Shown: piece after piece, positions 1 to 7,487 of the stretch
Layout of the letters: every line of letters starts with the position of its first letter
Numbering within the stretch: position 1 is the first letter of the stretch
Assembly (NCBI GenBank): GCA_020722645.1
Contig: DYKL01000007.1
Coordinates: 1 to 22,587, forward strand
Length of the DNA stretch: 22,587 bases
From: Acetofilamentum sp.
GTDB taxonomy: Bacteria; Bacteroidota; Bacteroidia; Bacteroidales; JAFGUD01
Direction of reading: 5' to 3'
Translations under genes and position numbers: made by a program
The notes under the pieces: model-generated
Database searches by the model: none
What the model was told of the DNA's origin: nothing
What the model saw: the letters and a program-made list of their open reading frames with translations, nothing else

Positions 1-84
1 TTTTTTTGTTGTGATTTTCAATTATTTAATTTATTTTTGTTCAGGAATTGCTGCAAATATATTTTTATTTTTTGAAAAAAAACT

Positions 85-92
85 TATATTTG
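85..92 (+). promoter_or_regulatory. Bacteroidota -7 box upstream of response regulator
   Basis: TATATTTG matches the TAnnTTTG element of the Bacteroidota sigma factor exactly and would place the transcript start about 20 bases before the ATG at 118. I do not see a TTTG -33 element at the usual distance, only T-rich sequence, so this is a half-supported promoter. Confidence 0.4.
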
Positions 93-117
93 AAAATTGA
101 ATCTAAACCCCAAAACT

Positions 118-495
118 ATGGAAAACTTGTCCCTGTCTGAAAAAACTATTTTTATTGTGGAGGACGAACTTTTGAACACCTTGCTTTTAGATAAGTATAT
201 AACAAAAACCGGTGCCCAAACGATCCACGCAAAAAATGGTCAGCACGCTGTTGATTACTGTAAAATCAACAATTCAATAGATTTAGTTTTAATGGATATT
301 AAAATGCCGGTAATGGACGGCATACAAGCTACCAAATTAATTAAAAAATTCAGAAATATCCCTATAATTGCTCAAACTGCTTATGTTTCTGAATACGACG
401 TTGATAATATTATGAAATCAGGATTTGACGATTATATTCAAAAACCTATCAACAAAGAAAAACTTTACGAAGTAATTGATAAATACCTGAAATAA
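118..495 (+). CDS. Stand-alone CheY-like response regulator receiver
   Basis: The predicted protein is a single receiver domain of 125 residues with no output domain. It shows the acidic pair E15-D16, the phospho-acceptor D60 in LVLMDIKMPVMDG, the switch T87 in IIAQTAY and the conserved K109 in IQKP. This set is complete, so phosphotransfer chemistry should be intact. The QTAY and DDYIQKP segments resemble receivers found on hybrid histidine kinases, so it may act as a phosphorelay intermediate or bind a protein partner. I chose the ATG at 118; an in-frame TTG at 97 would add seven residues but lies next to a TATATTTG promoter-like box (85-92). No kinase gene is adjacent in the window, so its partner is unknown. 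Nothing like a Shine-Dalgarno precedes the start. Confidence 0.9.
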   Translation: MENLSLSEKTIFIVEDELLNTLLLDKYITKTGAQTIHAKNGQHAVDYCKINNSIDLVLMDIKMPVMDGIQATKLIKKFRNIPIIAQTAYVSEYDVDNIMKSGFDDYIQKPINKEKLYEVIDKYLK

Positions 496-537
496 TTTTA
501 TGTTGCTTATTGTACTTGCTTTTTCGACTTTGCAATC

Positions 538-834
538 ATTATTGTCCGAAACCTTGTATTGAAAATTTGTCGCTAGCCTTCTCATACGCTTTGCGTCATT
601 ACGAGTCTTTGCGAAGTAATCTTAACCCCGATGCGGTTTTAACTAATTAGGGTCTGCTTCGCAAAGCCTCGCAGAGACGAAAAGGCAAGCGAAAAATGCA
701 AGCAGCAAAACTTGGAGTTATTGTGGCTTTTAATACATAGTTTTAATCGAAATCAACTTTTTTTAACTATTTAAAATACAGTTATAAAACGTAATGTGTT
801 TAAATATAAGGTTTTATGTTTCGGACAATAGTAA
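538..834. mobile_element. MITE-like element with inverted ends and 9-bp target duplication
   Basis: The 13-base end TATTGTCCGAAAC (540-552) is perfectly repeated in inverted orientation at 818-830. Just outside, TTTGCAATC occurs in direct orientation on both sides (529-537 and 835-843), as expected for a 9-bp target-site duplication. The roughly 300-bp interior has no transposase or convincing ORF, so it would be non-autonomous or a decayed remnant. The duplicated 9-mer is also the core of a second dispersed repeat copy at 3695-3760, which suggests that the element inserted into a copy of that repeat. The family of the parent insertion sequence cannot be named from the ends alone. Confidence 0.5.
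568..696. repeat. Imperfect long inverted repeat (GTCATT-CGAG...GCGAAG type)
   Basis: The arm 594-621 (CGTCATTACGAG then TCTTTGCGAAG) pairs with 651-679; aligning the first 28 positions gives 21 matches. The outer parts TCGCTAGCCTT (570-580) and AAGGCAAGCGA (682-692) extend the pairing. This resembles the widespread intergenic bacterial repeat built on GTCATTGCGAG and GCGAAGCAATC. It lies inside the inverted-end element at 538-834, so either it is part of it or the two are nested. No coding function. Confidence 0.55.
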
Positions 835-894
835 TTTGCAATCTGAAAACAATAAAATCAACTTATTAATGAAATCGGATTTCTAATCCGAATT
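835..894. repeat. Dispersed palindromic repeat, copy A
   Basis: The segment starts with TTTGCAATC (835-843), continues with GAAAACAA, and ends in the hairpin CGGATT-TCT-AATCCG (876-890). The same order of blocks is found at 3695-3760 on the other side of clpB. It lies directly after the clpB stop codon on the opposite strand and could also form a 3' hairpin in the clpB transcript. Confidence 0.5.
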
Positions 895-907
895 ATCTAT
901 GTTATAA

Positions 908-3499
908 TTACGAATTTCTGAAAACAATACCGTTATCATTTGTATCAATTACAATTTCGCTTTCTTTGTTTAAATTGCCACTTATTATATTTTTTGCCAA
1001 ATCGTTGAGTATTTCTCTCTGTATCAATCTTTTAATAGGTCTTGCACCATATTGAGGTTCGTAACCTGCTGTTGCCAAATAATCTACAGCACTTTCTGAA
1101 ATTGATATTTTCATTCCCAACTCTTTTACCATTTTTTGTACTATGCTGAATTGAATAGCAACAATCTGTCGAATCTCTTCTTTTGATAATGGTGTAAACA
1201 TAATAATATCATCAACACGGTTGTAAAACTCAGGCGGTAGTGCCTTTTTCAAAAGGTCAATTACCTGATTTTCGGTTTTTGCAACTATTTCAGTTCTGTT
1301 TTTATCGGTCAGATTTTCCAAATTTTCCTGAATTATATGTGAGCCGATGTTCGATGTCATTATAATAATTGAGTTTTTGAAATCTACGGTTCTGCCTTTA
1401 TTGTCGGTTAAACGTCCTTCGTCGAGTACCTGAAGTAAAATATTAAAAACATCTGGATGGGCTTTTTCAATTTCATCTAGTAAAACAACAGAATAAGGCT
1501 TTCTTCTGACTGCTTCTGTCAACTGACCGCCTTCGTCATAACCGACATACCCCGGAGGAGCTCCAATCAAGCGGGATACAGAATGCCTTTCCTGATATTC
1601 AGACATATCAATTCGTGTGATATAATTTTCGTTATCAAACAGAAATTCAGCCAAAGCCTTTGCAAGTTCTGTTTTCCCGACTCCTGTTGTTCCCACAAAA
1701 ATAAACGAACCGAGCGGTTTCCTGCTGTCCTGTAGTCCTGCACGACTTCTGCGAACAGCATCAGACACAGCTTGAACAGCCTGATTTTGACCTACTACAC
1801 GGTTCTGAAGTTCCTTTTCAAGATTCAGTAATTTTTCTTTTTCGCTCTGAATCATTTTTTGAACCGGTATTCCTGTCCATTTTGAAACTATCTGAGCAAT
1901 ATCCTCGTTGTCAATTTCTTCTTTAATCAAAGAATCATCACCCTGAATGCCAATGAGTTGTTTTTGTAAATTTTCAATAGTTGTTTCAACTTCTTTTATT
2001 TTTCCGTATCTGATTTCAGCAACAAGTCCGTAATTTCCTTCTCTTTCGGCTTTTTCGGCTTCAAATTTATAATTTTCAATTATTTCTTTATTTTTTTGAA
2101 TTTGATTTATCAAATCTTTCTCTAATTGCCATTTAGCTTCGAGTTTACTTTTTTCTTGCTTTAATTCTGCGATATTTTTTTCGATAAAATCTAATTTTGT
2201 CTTATTTTTTTCGAGTTTAACAGCAGCTTTTTCTATTTCAAGCTGTCTGATTTTGCTGTTCAAAATATCAATCGGTAACGGAACAGAGTTCATCTCAATT
2301 CTTAATCTTGAAGCGGCTTCGTCAATAAGATCAATGGCTTTGTCGGGTAAAAATCTGTCTGTAATATATCTTTGCGAAAGCTCAACTGCGGCAATTATTG
2401 CATCGTCTGTAATTCTGACTTTGTGATGATTTTCGTACCTTTCTTTCAGTCCTCTCAAAATTGCAATTGCGTTTATTTTGTCTGGTTCCTGAACTAATAT
2501 TTTCTGAAAACGCCTTTCTAAGGCTCTATCCGATTCAAAATATTTTTGATATTCGTTTAAAGTAGTCGCCCCAATAGCTCTAAGCTCACCTCTGGCAAGT
2601 GCAGGTTTAAGAATATTTGCGGCATCCATTGCCCCTTCGCTTTTGCCGGCACCAACTAAGGTGTGAATTTCGTCAATAAACAGAATAATTTCGCCGTCAG
2701 AAGTAACAACTTCTTTTATAACGGATTTTAGTCGTTCTTCAAACTCGCCTTTGTACTTTGCACCGGCAATCAACGCTCCCATATCCAAAGCAAAAATCTG
2801 TTTATTTTTGAGGTTTTCAGGCACATCACCTTTATATATTTTTTGTGCAATGCCTTCAACAATAGCTGTTTTTCCAACTCCCGGCTCACCAATCAGAACA
2901 GGGTTATTTTTAGTTCTTCTTGTTAAAATCTGCAAAACACGTCTGATTTCATCATCTCGACCGATTATAGGGTCTAATTTACCGTTTATTGCCATTTCAT
3001 TGAGATTTATTGCATATTTGCTCAACGAATTGTAAGTTTCTTCGGCGGTCTGACTTTTAACTTTTTCGCCGCCACGCAAATCTTCAATAGCCAATTTCAG
3101 ATTTTTTTCTGTTATTCCGTTGTCTTTTAAAATATTACTGACAGGGTCATTGACTGACAAAATACCAATCAATAAAAATTCAATTGAAACAAATTCATCA
3201 CCGGACTTTTTTGCTGCTAATATTGCTTCTTGTAAGGCATTTGAAGCGTTTTTTGATAAATATTCTTCACCACCCTGAACTTTGGGGTATGATTTGTTGT
3301 GAGCTTCAACCAAATTAAGAATATTTTTTAGATTAGCACCCAATTTTTTGAAAATAAACTCACTTAATTTTTCATCTGCATTGACAGTTGATACAAATAA
3401 ATGACCAAGTTCAACGGCTTGATTATCCAATTCTTTTGCTAAGGTAAACGCAGAATGAATTGCTTCCTGTGCTTTTATTGTAAAATTATCTAATTTCAT
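908..3499 (-). CDS. clpB: ATP-dependent disaggregase ClpB
   Basis: The 863-residue protein has the full ClpB architecture at the usual length. The order is an N-terminal Clp_N domain (about 1-145), AAA+ module 1 with Walker A GEPGVGKT (204-211), Walker B ILFIDEIH (272-279), the pore-loop tyrosine in AKYKGEFEER and an arginine-finger LERRF, then the long coiled-coil middle domain (about 400-530). AAA+ module 2 follows, with Walker A GTTGVGKT (603-610), pore segment GYVGYDEGGQ and Walker B VVLLDEIE (671-678). The C-terminal PQYGARPIKR motif is present. The middle domain separates it from ClpA and ClpC. It works with DnaK to extract proteins from aggregates in the cytoplasm, using ATP. It is monocistronic by position. 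I see no CIRCE-like operator upstream and only a one-mismatch -7 box (3526-3533). Confidence 0.97.
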   Translation of the reverse strand: MKLDNFTIKAQEAIHSAFTLAKELDNQAVELGHLFVSTVNADEKLSEFIFKKLGANLKNILNLVEAHNKSYPKVQGGEEYLSKNASNALQEAILAAKKSGDEFVSIEFLLIGILSVNDPVSNILKDNGITEKNLKLAIEDLRGGEKVKSQTAEETYNSLSKYAINLNEMAINGKLDPIIGRDDEIRRVLQILTRRTKNNPVLIGEPGVGKTAIVEGIAQKIYKGDVPENLKNKQIFALDMGALIAGAKYKGEFEERLKSVIKEVVTSDGEIILFIDEIHTLVGAGKSEGAMDAANILKPALARGELRAIGATTLNEYQKYFESDRALERRFQKILVQEPDKINAIAILRGLKERYENHHKVRITDDAIIAAVELSQRYITDRFLPDKAIDLIDEAASRLRIEMNSVPLPIDILNSKIRQLEIEKAAVKLEKNKTKLDFIEKNIAELKQEKSKLEAKWQLEKDLINQIQKNKEIIENYKFEAEKAEREGNYGLVAEIRYGKIKEVETTIENLQKQLIGIQGDDSLIKEEIDNEDIAQIVSKWTGIPVQKMIQSEKEKLLNLEKELQNRVVGQNQAVQAVSDAVRRSRAGLQDSRKPLGSFIFVGTTGVGKTELAKALAEFLFDNENYITRIDMSEYQERHSVSRLIGAPPGYVGYDEGGQLTEAVRRKPYSVVLLDEIEKAHPDVFNILLQVLDEGRLTDNKGRTVDFKNSIIIMTSNIGSHIIQENLENLTDKNRTEIVAKTENQVIDLLKKALPPEFYNRVDDIIMFTPLSKEEIRQIVAIQFSIVQKMVKELGMKISISESAVDYLATAGYEPQYGARPIKRLIQREILNDLAKNIISGNLNKESEIVIDTNDNGIVFRNS

Positions 3500-3694
3500 A
3501 TTGATTTATTATCGGGTTAAAATTACAAATAAATCATCAAAAAATTTGCCTTATTTAGATGTTTTTATACGTAATTGATTTACAGATAATTGTAAAATCA
3601 TTTTGAGGTGTAAAAATGTCATATTTTGAACAAAAAACAAGACAATTTGTCATTATCGAAAATTATACTAACCTCCCCTATCTAAACTTTTTTG

Positions 3695-3760
3695 GAATTT
3701 GCAATCCAAAAACAACTGCATATCAGACAGTTAAATACATTCGGATTTCAAACCCGAATT
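3695..3760. repeat. Dispersed palindromic repeat, copy B
   Basis: It contains TTTGCAATC (3698-3706), then AAAACAA, then the hairpin ATTCGGATT-TCA-AACCCGAAT (3739-3759, one G-T pair as RNA). It shares block order with copy A at 835-894 and flanks clpB on the upstream side. It lies in the gap between clpB and the terminator of the next minus-strand gene. Confidence 0.5.
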
Positions 3761-3772
3761 TGCTTTACATTA

Positions 3773-3815
3773 AAAAAAATGACAAAAAAACCGTTTCCAA
3801 AAAATGAAAACGGTT
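3773..3815 (-). terminator. Rho-independent terminator for the cPGS-like gene
   Basis: Read on the minus strand, the stem AACCGTTT / AAACGGTT (3808-3815 with 3789-3796, loop of 11) is followed by two runs of T. It lies 24 bases past the stop codon of the gene ending at 3839, which fits its expected place. Confidence 0.8.
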
Positions 3816-3838
3816 ATTAAATCAATTAACTTATTAAA

Positions 3839-5173
3839 TTATTTGATAAATTTGGTTACAAATTCATCAATTACTTGTTTTAAGTTAGGTTCTCCGATTT
3901 CTTGTAAATCATAATAAACACGTGTATTGGGTTTATTAATTTTGATTATTCTGTTCAAATCAATTGGAGTACCAATTACAACTGCATCGCAAACTGTATT
4001 ATTGATAGTTTTTTCCAAGTCAGCAACTTGTTGATCGCCGTAACCCATAGCAGGTAGAAGTGTGCCGATATTTGGATAAATTTTGAAAGTTTCAGCAAGT
4101 TTACCAACTACATAAGGACGAGGGTCAACCAATTCAGCAGCACCGAATTTCTTAGCGGCTACAACACCGGCACCAATTTTCATTTCACCGTGAGTTAAAG
4201 TTGGTCCGTCTTCTACAACCAAAACTCTCTTTCCTTTAATCAACGAAGGATTATCAACTTTGATAGGAGAAGCACCATCAACAACAATAGCTTTTGGATT
4301 AATTTTTTGAATATTGTCTCTTACAATTTGAATTTTTTTAGGTAATGCAGTTTCCATTTTATTGATAACAATTACATCAGCAATACGCATCATAGTTTCG
4401 CCCGGATAATAAGAAACTTCGTGACCGGCACGGTGTGGGTCAGCAACGCAAACTGTCAAATCGGGTTTAAAGAAAGGAAAGTCGTTATTTCCACCGTCCC
4501 AAAGGATAACATCACAACCTTGCGGGTCTTGTTCAGCAGCACGTAGAATGGCTTCATAATCAACACCTGCATAAATAACATTACCACGAACAACGTGTGG
4601 TTCATATTCTTCCATTTCTTCGATTGTACATTTGTGGAATTTAAGGTCTTCGACAGTAGCAAAACGTTGAACTTTTTGAGCCACTAAATCGCCATAAGGC
4701 ATAGGGTGACGAACAGCAACAACTTTAAGACCTTTTTCCATCAATAATTCGATAATTCTACGTGAAGTTTGGCTTTTTCCGCAACCTGTACGAACAGCAC
4801 CAACAGCAATAACAGGTTTTGTACTCTTAACCATAGTGTCTTTTGTTCCGATTAGAACGAAATCAGCACCGGCTGCGTTAACCTGTGCACTAATGTTCAT
4901 AACTCTCAGGTAAGGAACATCACTGTATGCAAAAACGCATTGGTCAACTTTAAGGTCTTTGATTAGTCTGTCAAGTTCATCTTGAGAATAAATCGGTATT
5001 CCGGCTGGGTATAATTTACCTGCAAGTTCTGCAGGGTATTTACGACCGTCAATATCAGGAATTTGAGCGGCTGTAAATGCTACTACATTATAATTTTCAT
5101 TGTCTCTAAAATAAGTGTTGAAATTGTGAAAATCTCTACCGGCTGCACCGATAATAATTACATTTTTTTTCAT
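3839..5173 (-). CDS. Cyclic 2,3-diphosphoglycerate synthetase-like P-loop protein
   Basis: The 444-residue protein begins with a Rossmann-like segment IIIGAAGRDFHNF (about 6-18) and has a P-loop GAVRTGCGKS (125-134) followed by ILWDGGNNDFPF (223-234), a likely Walker B/active-site region. From memory of the family, this layout matches the bacterial homologues of archaeal cyclic 2,3-diphosphoglycerate synthetase, which closes 2,3-diphosphoglycerate with ATP. The activity in Bacteroidota is unproven and such proteins are often labelled only as GTPases. It is soluble, with no signal peptide or membrane segment. It has its own promoter (5215-5244) and terminator (3773-3815), so it looks monocistronic. 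Codon use seems tidier and more GC-rich than in its neighbours, consistent with good expression. Confidence 0.75.
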   Translation of the reverse strand: MKKNVIIIGAAGRDFHNFNTYFRDNENYNVVAFTAAQIPDIDGRKYPAELAGKLYPAGIPIYSQDELDRLIKDLKVDQCVFAYSDVPYLRVMNISAQVNAAGADFVLIGTKDTMVKSTKPVIAVGAVRTGCGKSQTSRRIIELLMEKGLKVVAVRHPMPYGDLVAQKVQRFATVEDLKFHKCTIEEMEEYEPHVVRGNVIYAGVDYEAILRAAEQDPQGCDVILWDGGNNDFPFFKPDLTVCVADPHRAGHEVSYYPGETMMRIADVIVINKMETALPKKIQIVRDNIQKINPKAIVVDGASPIKVDNPSLIKGKRVLVVEDGPTLTHGEMKIGAGVVAAKKFGAAELVDPRPYVVGKLAETFKIYPNIGTLLPAMGYGDQQVADLEKTINNTVCDAVVIGTPIDLNRIIKINKPNTRVYYDLQEIGEPNLKQVIDEFVTKFIK

Positions 5174-5214
5174 AACAGTTGTTATTTTTGAATTACTATA
5201 AAAAAATTGTACGG

Positions 5215-5244
5215 CAAATATAAAAGTTTAAAATTACTAACAAA
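5215..5244 (-). promoter_or_regulatory. Bacteroidota promoter for the cPGS-like gene
   Basis: On the minus strand TTTG (5244-5241) is followed after 18 bases by TATATTTG (5222-5215), matching the -33 TTTG and -7 TAnnTTTG pair. The predicted transcript would start roughly 35 bases upstream of the ATG at 5173. This is the best complete promoter I see in the window. Confidence 0.6.
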
Positions 5245-5287
5245 TTTTAATAAAAAATTTTAAGAAATTTTAGAATAGAACATTGAT

Positions 5288-5374
5288 TATTAGCTAATTA
5301 CAAAAAAATGTTTAATAACAACTTATCAGATGATATAAATCATATCGCAGTAATATTTTAATTGTTAGCTAATT
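5288..5374. repeat. Two TTAGCTAATTA direct repeats in an intergenic gap
   Basis: The 11-mer TTAGCTAATTA occurs at about 5289-5299 and, as TTAGCTAATTA again, at about 5364-5374, the latter overlapping the stop end of the BtpA-like gene. The word resembles the units of the large 8-bp array at 13553-14008. It may be chance in AT-rich DNA. Confidence 0.3.
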
Positions 5375-6073
5375 ATAATAGTTGTAAGCTCTGATAATTT
5401 TTATTAGTTCATTTAATTTATTATTATCTAACTCCGTAAAACTTTTACTGATTCCTGTTGCAACAAGAAAGCAATTAACATAAGGAAGGTAATTCTTTAT
5501 ATTTTGGGAATTTATCCCACTTGCAACAGCAACAGGGAAATCTTTGGCAAATTCCCTTATTTTAATAATCTTATCAAGATCGGCGGCAACGCCTGTTCCT
5601 TTGCCACTTGTTGTAATTATGTCCATATATTTTTTTGAAATATTGACAGCAGTTTCCAAATCATTAACTTTTGGTTGATATTTAAAATCAACTCCACCGA
5701 AATACAAACCTTTCCAGTTTCTTTGTTTTGCAATATCGTAAACCTTTTCAGGATATGTTTGATTTTCAGAGGTTTCATCAATATATGTATTATCAACCCA
5801 TAAACCATTGATGTCTGGTAAAATTTCTTCCATCATTTGTAAAGGCGAATAATCTAAGCAATTGATACCAATCCACTTATCAGGAAAAAAATTTCTAATT
5901 TTATCGTATATTTCGAATAAATTTTCACAATCATCAAAATGATTAATTAAAAAAATACCGTCTGCACCTTCTTCAAATGCAATTTTGGAATTTCTTAAAG
6001 CCTGATTTTGATTTGCGACGTGAATTACAGGCAATAAAACCCGATAATTTTGAAAATGTTCTTCAAATTTCAT
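5369..6073 (-). CDS. BtpA-like TIM-barrel protein
   Basis: The 234-residue protein reads as an alternating beta/alpha barrel with no signal peptide. The early strand LLPVIHV is followed by ADGIFLINHFDD, a middle strand ends in GLYFGGVDF, and the C-terminal half has IITTSGKGTGVAADLDKI and VAVASGINSQNIKNYL, then CFLVATGISK. These last pieces look like the phosphate-binding end of BtpA/SgcQ family barrels, which place SG and GT motifs in the same order. BtpA was named for a role in photosystem I stability in cyanobacteria; related proteins have unclear enzyme activity, so I give no reaction. It is on the same strand as the cPGS-like gene, 195 bases upstream, but that gene has its own promoter. 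It is divergent from the MFS gene. Confidence 0.55.
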   Translation of the reverse strand: MKFEEHFQNYRVLLPVIHVANQNQALRNSKIAFEEGADGIFLINHFDDCENLFEIYDKIRNFFPDKWIGINCLDYSPLQMMEEILPDINGLWVDNTYIDETSENQTYPEKVYDIAKQRNWKGLYFGGVDFKYQPKVNDLETAVNISKKYMDIITTSGKGTGVAADLDKIIKIREFAKDFPVAVASGINSQNIKNYLPYVNCFLVATGISKSFTELDNNKLNELIKIIRAYNYYN

Positions 6074-6128
6074 AGTTCCAAAATTACGAATAATTTATAT
6101 AAAAAACATACATTCAATTCATTTTTTT

Positions 6129-6150
6129 TACATTTGCCGCTATAATTTTG
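6129..6150 (+). promoter_or_regulatory. -7 boxes for the MFS permease gene
   Basis: TACATTTG (6129-6136) and TAATTTTG (6143-6150) both match TAnnTTTG. The first would give a leader of about 12 bases and the second an almost leaderless mRNA for the ATG at 6155. No clear -33 TTTG is visible. A mirror-image TAATTTTG on the minus strand (6086-6079) lies just before the divergent BtpA-like ATG. Confidence 0.4.
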
Positions 6151-6154
6151 TATA

Positions 6155-7426
6155 ATGTTAGGTTTGAAAAATATATCAATTTCTGAAAAAAGAACATTTT
6201 TTTTTCATTCGATATATTCAACAATTGACGGTATCTTATATGGAATATTGGCTTTGAATGAATTTGTTTTATTAAAAAGCCTGAAAGGTTCGGAATATCA
6301 GGTTGGTTTTTTGTTCCAACTGCCTGTTATTGTTCTGTTATTTTCAATTTTTTTTAACGAACTTATTAAAAGAACTCGTCATAAAAAAAGCTTTTTAAAC
6401 ATTTTTGTAATTATAACAAGATTACCTTTGCTGTTAATCTTGCTTTTCCCTTCAAATATCCAAGATGTTAAAATTTATCATCAATATTCATTTCTTCTGA
6501 TACTTTTGATTTATTATTTTTCATCACCTATAATTCTGCCGATGATAAATCTGTTTTTAAAACAATCTTATACGCATGAAAATTTCGGCAAATACTATGG
6601 ACTATCAACATCTATAAGCAAGATAGCGGCATTAATCAGCACTTTTTTGGCAGGTTTTATATTAGACATAAATCAGTATTTTTTCAGATATTTGTATCTG
6701 TTTATGGCAATTGCAGGAATAATTTCAATATTTATTTTAACAAGAATTGATTATCAAAACAGGATACCGGTTATAAAAAGAACATTATATAAATCAGCAG
6801 TAGATTCTTTAAAAAAATTCAAGGAAATTTTAACGACAAATAAGCCATTTCTGCACTTTCAGATAGGTTTTATGCTATACGGATTAGCGTATATGGGAAC
6901 AAGCGGAGTGATTTCTATTTTTTTGAATAATGAATTAGGACTAAACTATTCATCATTAGCATTTTACAAAAACGGATGTAACACTATAAATTTTCTGCTT
7001 TTACCTTTTTTCGGAAAATTATTGGGAAAAACAGACCCAAGAAAATTTGCAGTTATAACATTTTCATCACTTGGATTTTTTCTGTTGTTTTTTTTAATAA
7101 CAAATTATGTCAGAGCTTCATTTTCATTTTGGCAAGTTGAAGTTTATTACACATTAATAATTTCGTATATATTTTACGGAATTTTTTCAGCAACAATGGG
7201 TTTACTATGGTACATTGGCTCGGCATATTTTTGTAAAAACGATGAAGTTGCCGATTACCAATCCATTCATTTGTCATTAACAGGTTTCAGAGGCGCATTT
7301 GCTCCTTTAATAGGCATTTATTTTTATATGATATTAGATTTTTCCGGCGTTTTTGCAGCCGGAATTATATTTCTTGTTTTAGCTGTTTTAATGATGTTTT
7401 GGTCGATTAAAAAATTCAAACAATAA
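6155..7426 (+). CDS. Major facilitator superfamily permease
   Basis: The 423-residue protein is almost wholly hydrophobic with about twelve predicted membrane segments and a charged central loop near residue 200-225 (RIDYQNRIPVIKRTLYKS), the usual 6+6 layout of MFS carriers. Short basic loops such as ELIKRTRHKKS (about 72-82) follow the third membrane stretch in a position similar to the conserved MFS loop. No substrate-specific motif is recognisable. It ends 61 bases upstream of prfB on the same strand, and prfB seems to have its own promoter in between. No Shine-Dalgarno is present. It is on the inner membrane; substrate unknown. Confidence 0.8.
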   Translation: MLGLKNISISEKRTFFFHSIYSTIDGILYGILALNEFVLLKSLKGSEYQVGFLFQLPVIVLLFSIFFNELIKRTRHKKSFLNIFVIITRLPLLLILLFPSNIQDVKIYHQYSFLLILLIYYFSSPIILPMINLFLKQSYTHENFGKYYGLSTSISKIAALISTFLAGFILDINQYFFRYLYLFMAIAGIISIFILTRIDYQNRIPVIKRTLYKSAVDSLKKFKEILTTNKPFLHFQIGFMLYGLAYMGTSGVISIFLNNELGLNYSSLAFYKNGCNTINFLLLPFFGKLLGKTDPRKFAVITFSSLGFFLLFFLITNYVRASFSFWQVEVYYTLIISYIFYGIFSATMGLLWYIGSAYFCKNDEVADYQSIHLSLTGFRGAFAPLIGIYFYMILDFSGVFAAGIIFLVLAVLMMFWSIKKFKQ

Positions 7427-7442
7427 AACCTAAAAAAAAGAG

Positions 7443-7474
7443 TTTGTTTTTTGTTTAATAAAATTATAATTTAG
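7443..7474 (+). promoter_or_regulatory. Probable promoter of prfB
   Basis: TTTG (7443-7446), a 20-base spacer and TAATTTAG (7467-7474, one mismatch to TAnnTTTG) lie between the MFS stop and the prfB ATG at 7488. Confidence 0.4.
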
Positions 7475-7487
7475 CAGTCAAAAAAAT

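Noticed and set aside
2751..3035. Plus-strand 94-codon ORF
   Set aside because: It is antisense to the first AAA+ module of clpB, a strongly conserved coding region, and has no own features.
3500..3560. CIRCE or other heat-shock operator upstream of clpB
   Set aside because: No TTAGCACTC-type inverted repeat is present; only a weak -7-like box was found.
3616..3807. A 63-codon plus-strand ORF with an ATG and a GAGG-like site upstream
   Set aside because: Its second half is the translated dispersed repeat (3695-3760) and the terminator of the minus-strand gene, and its composition is biased to Asn, Lys and Thr. No recognisable domain.
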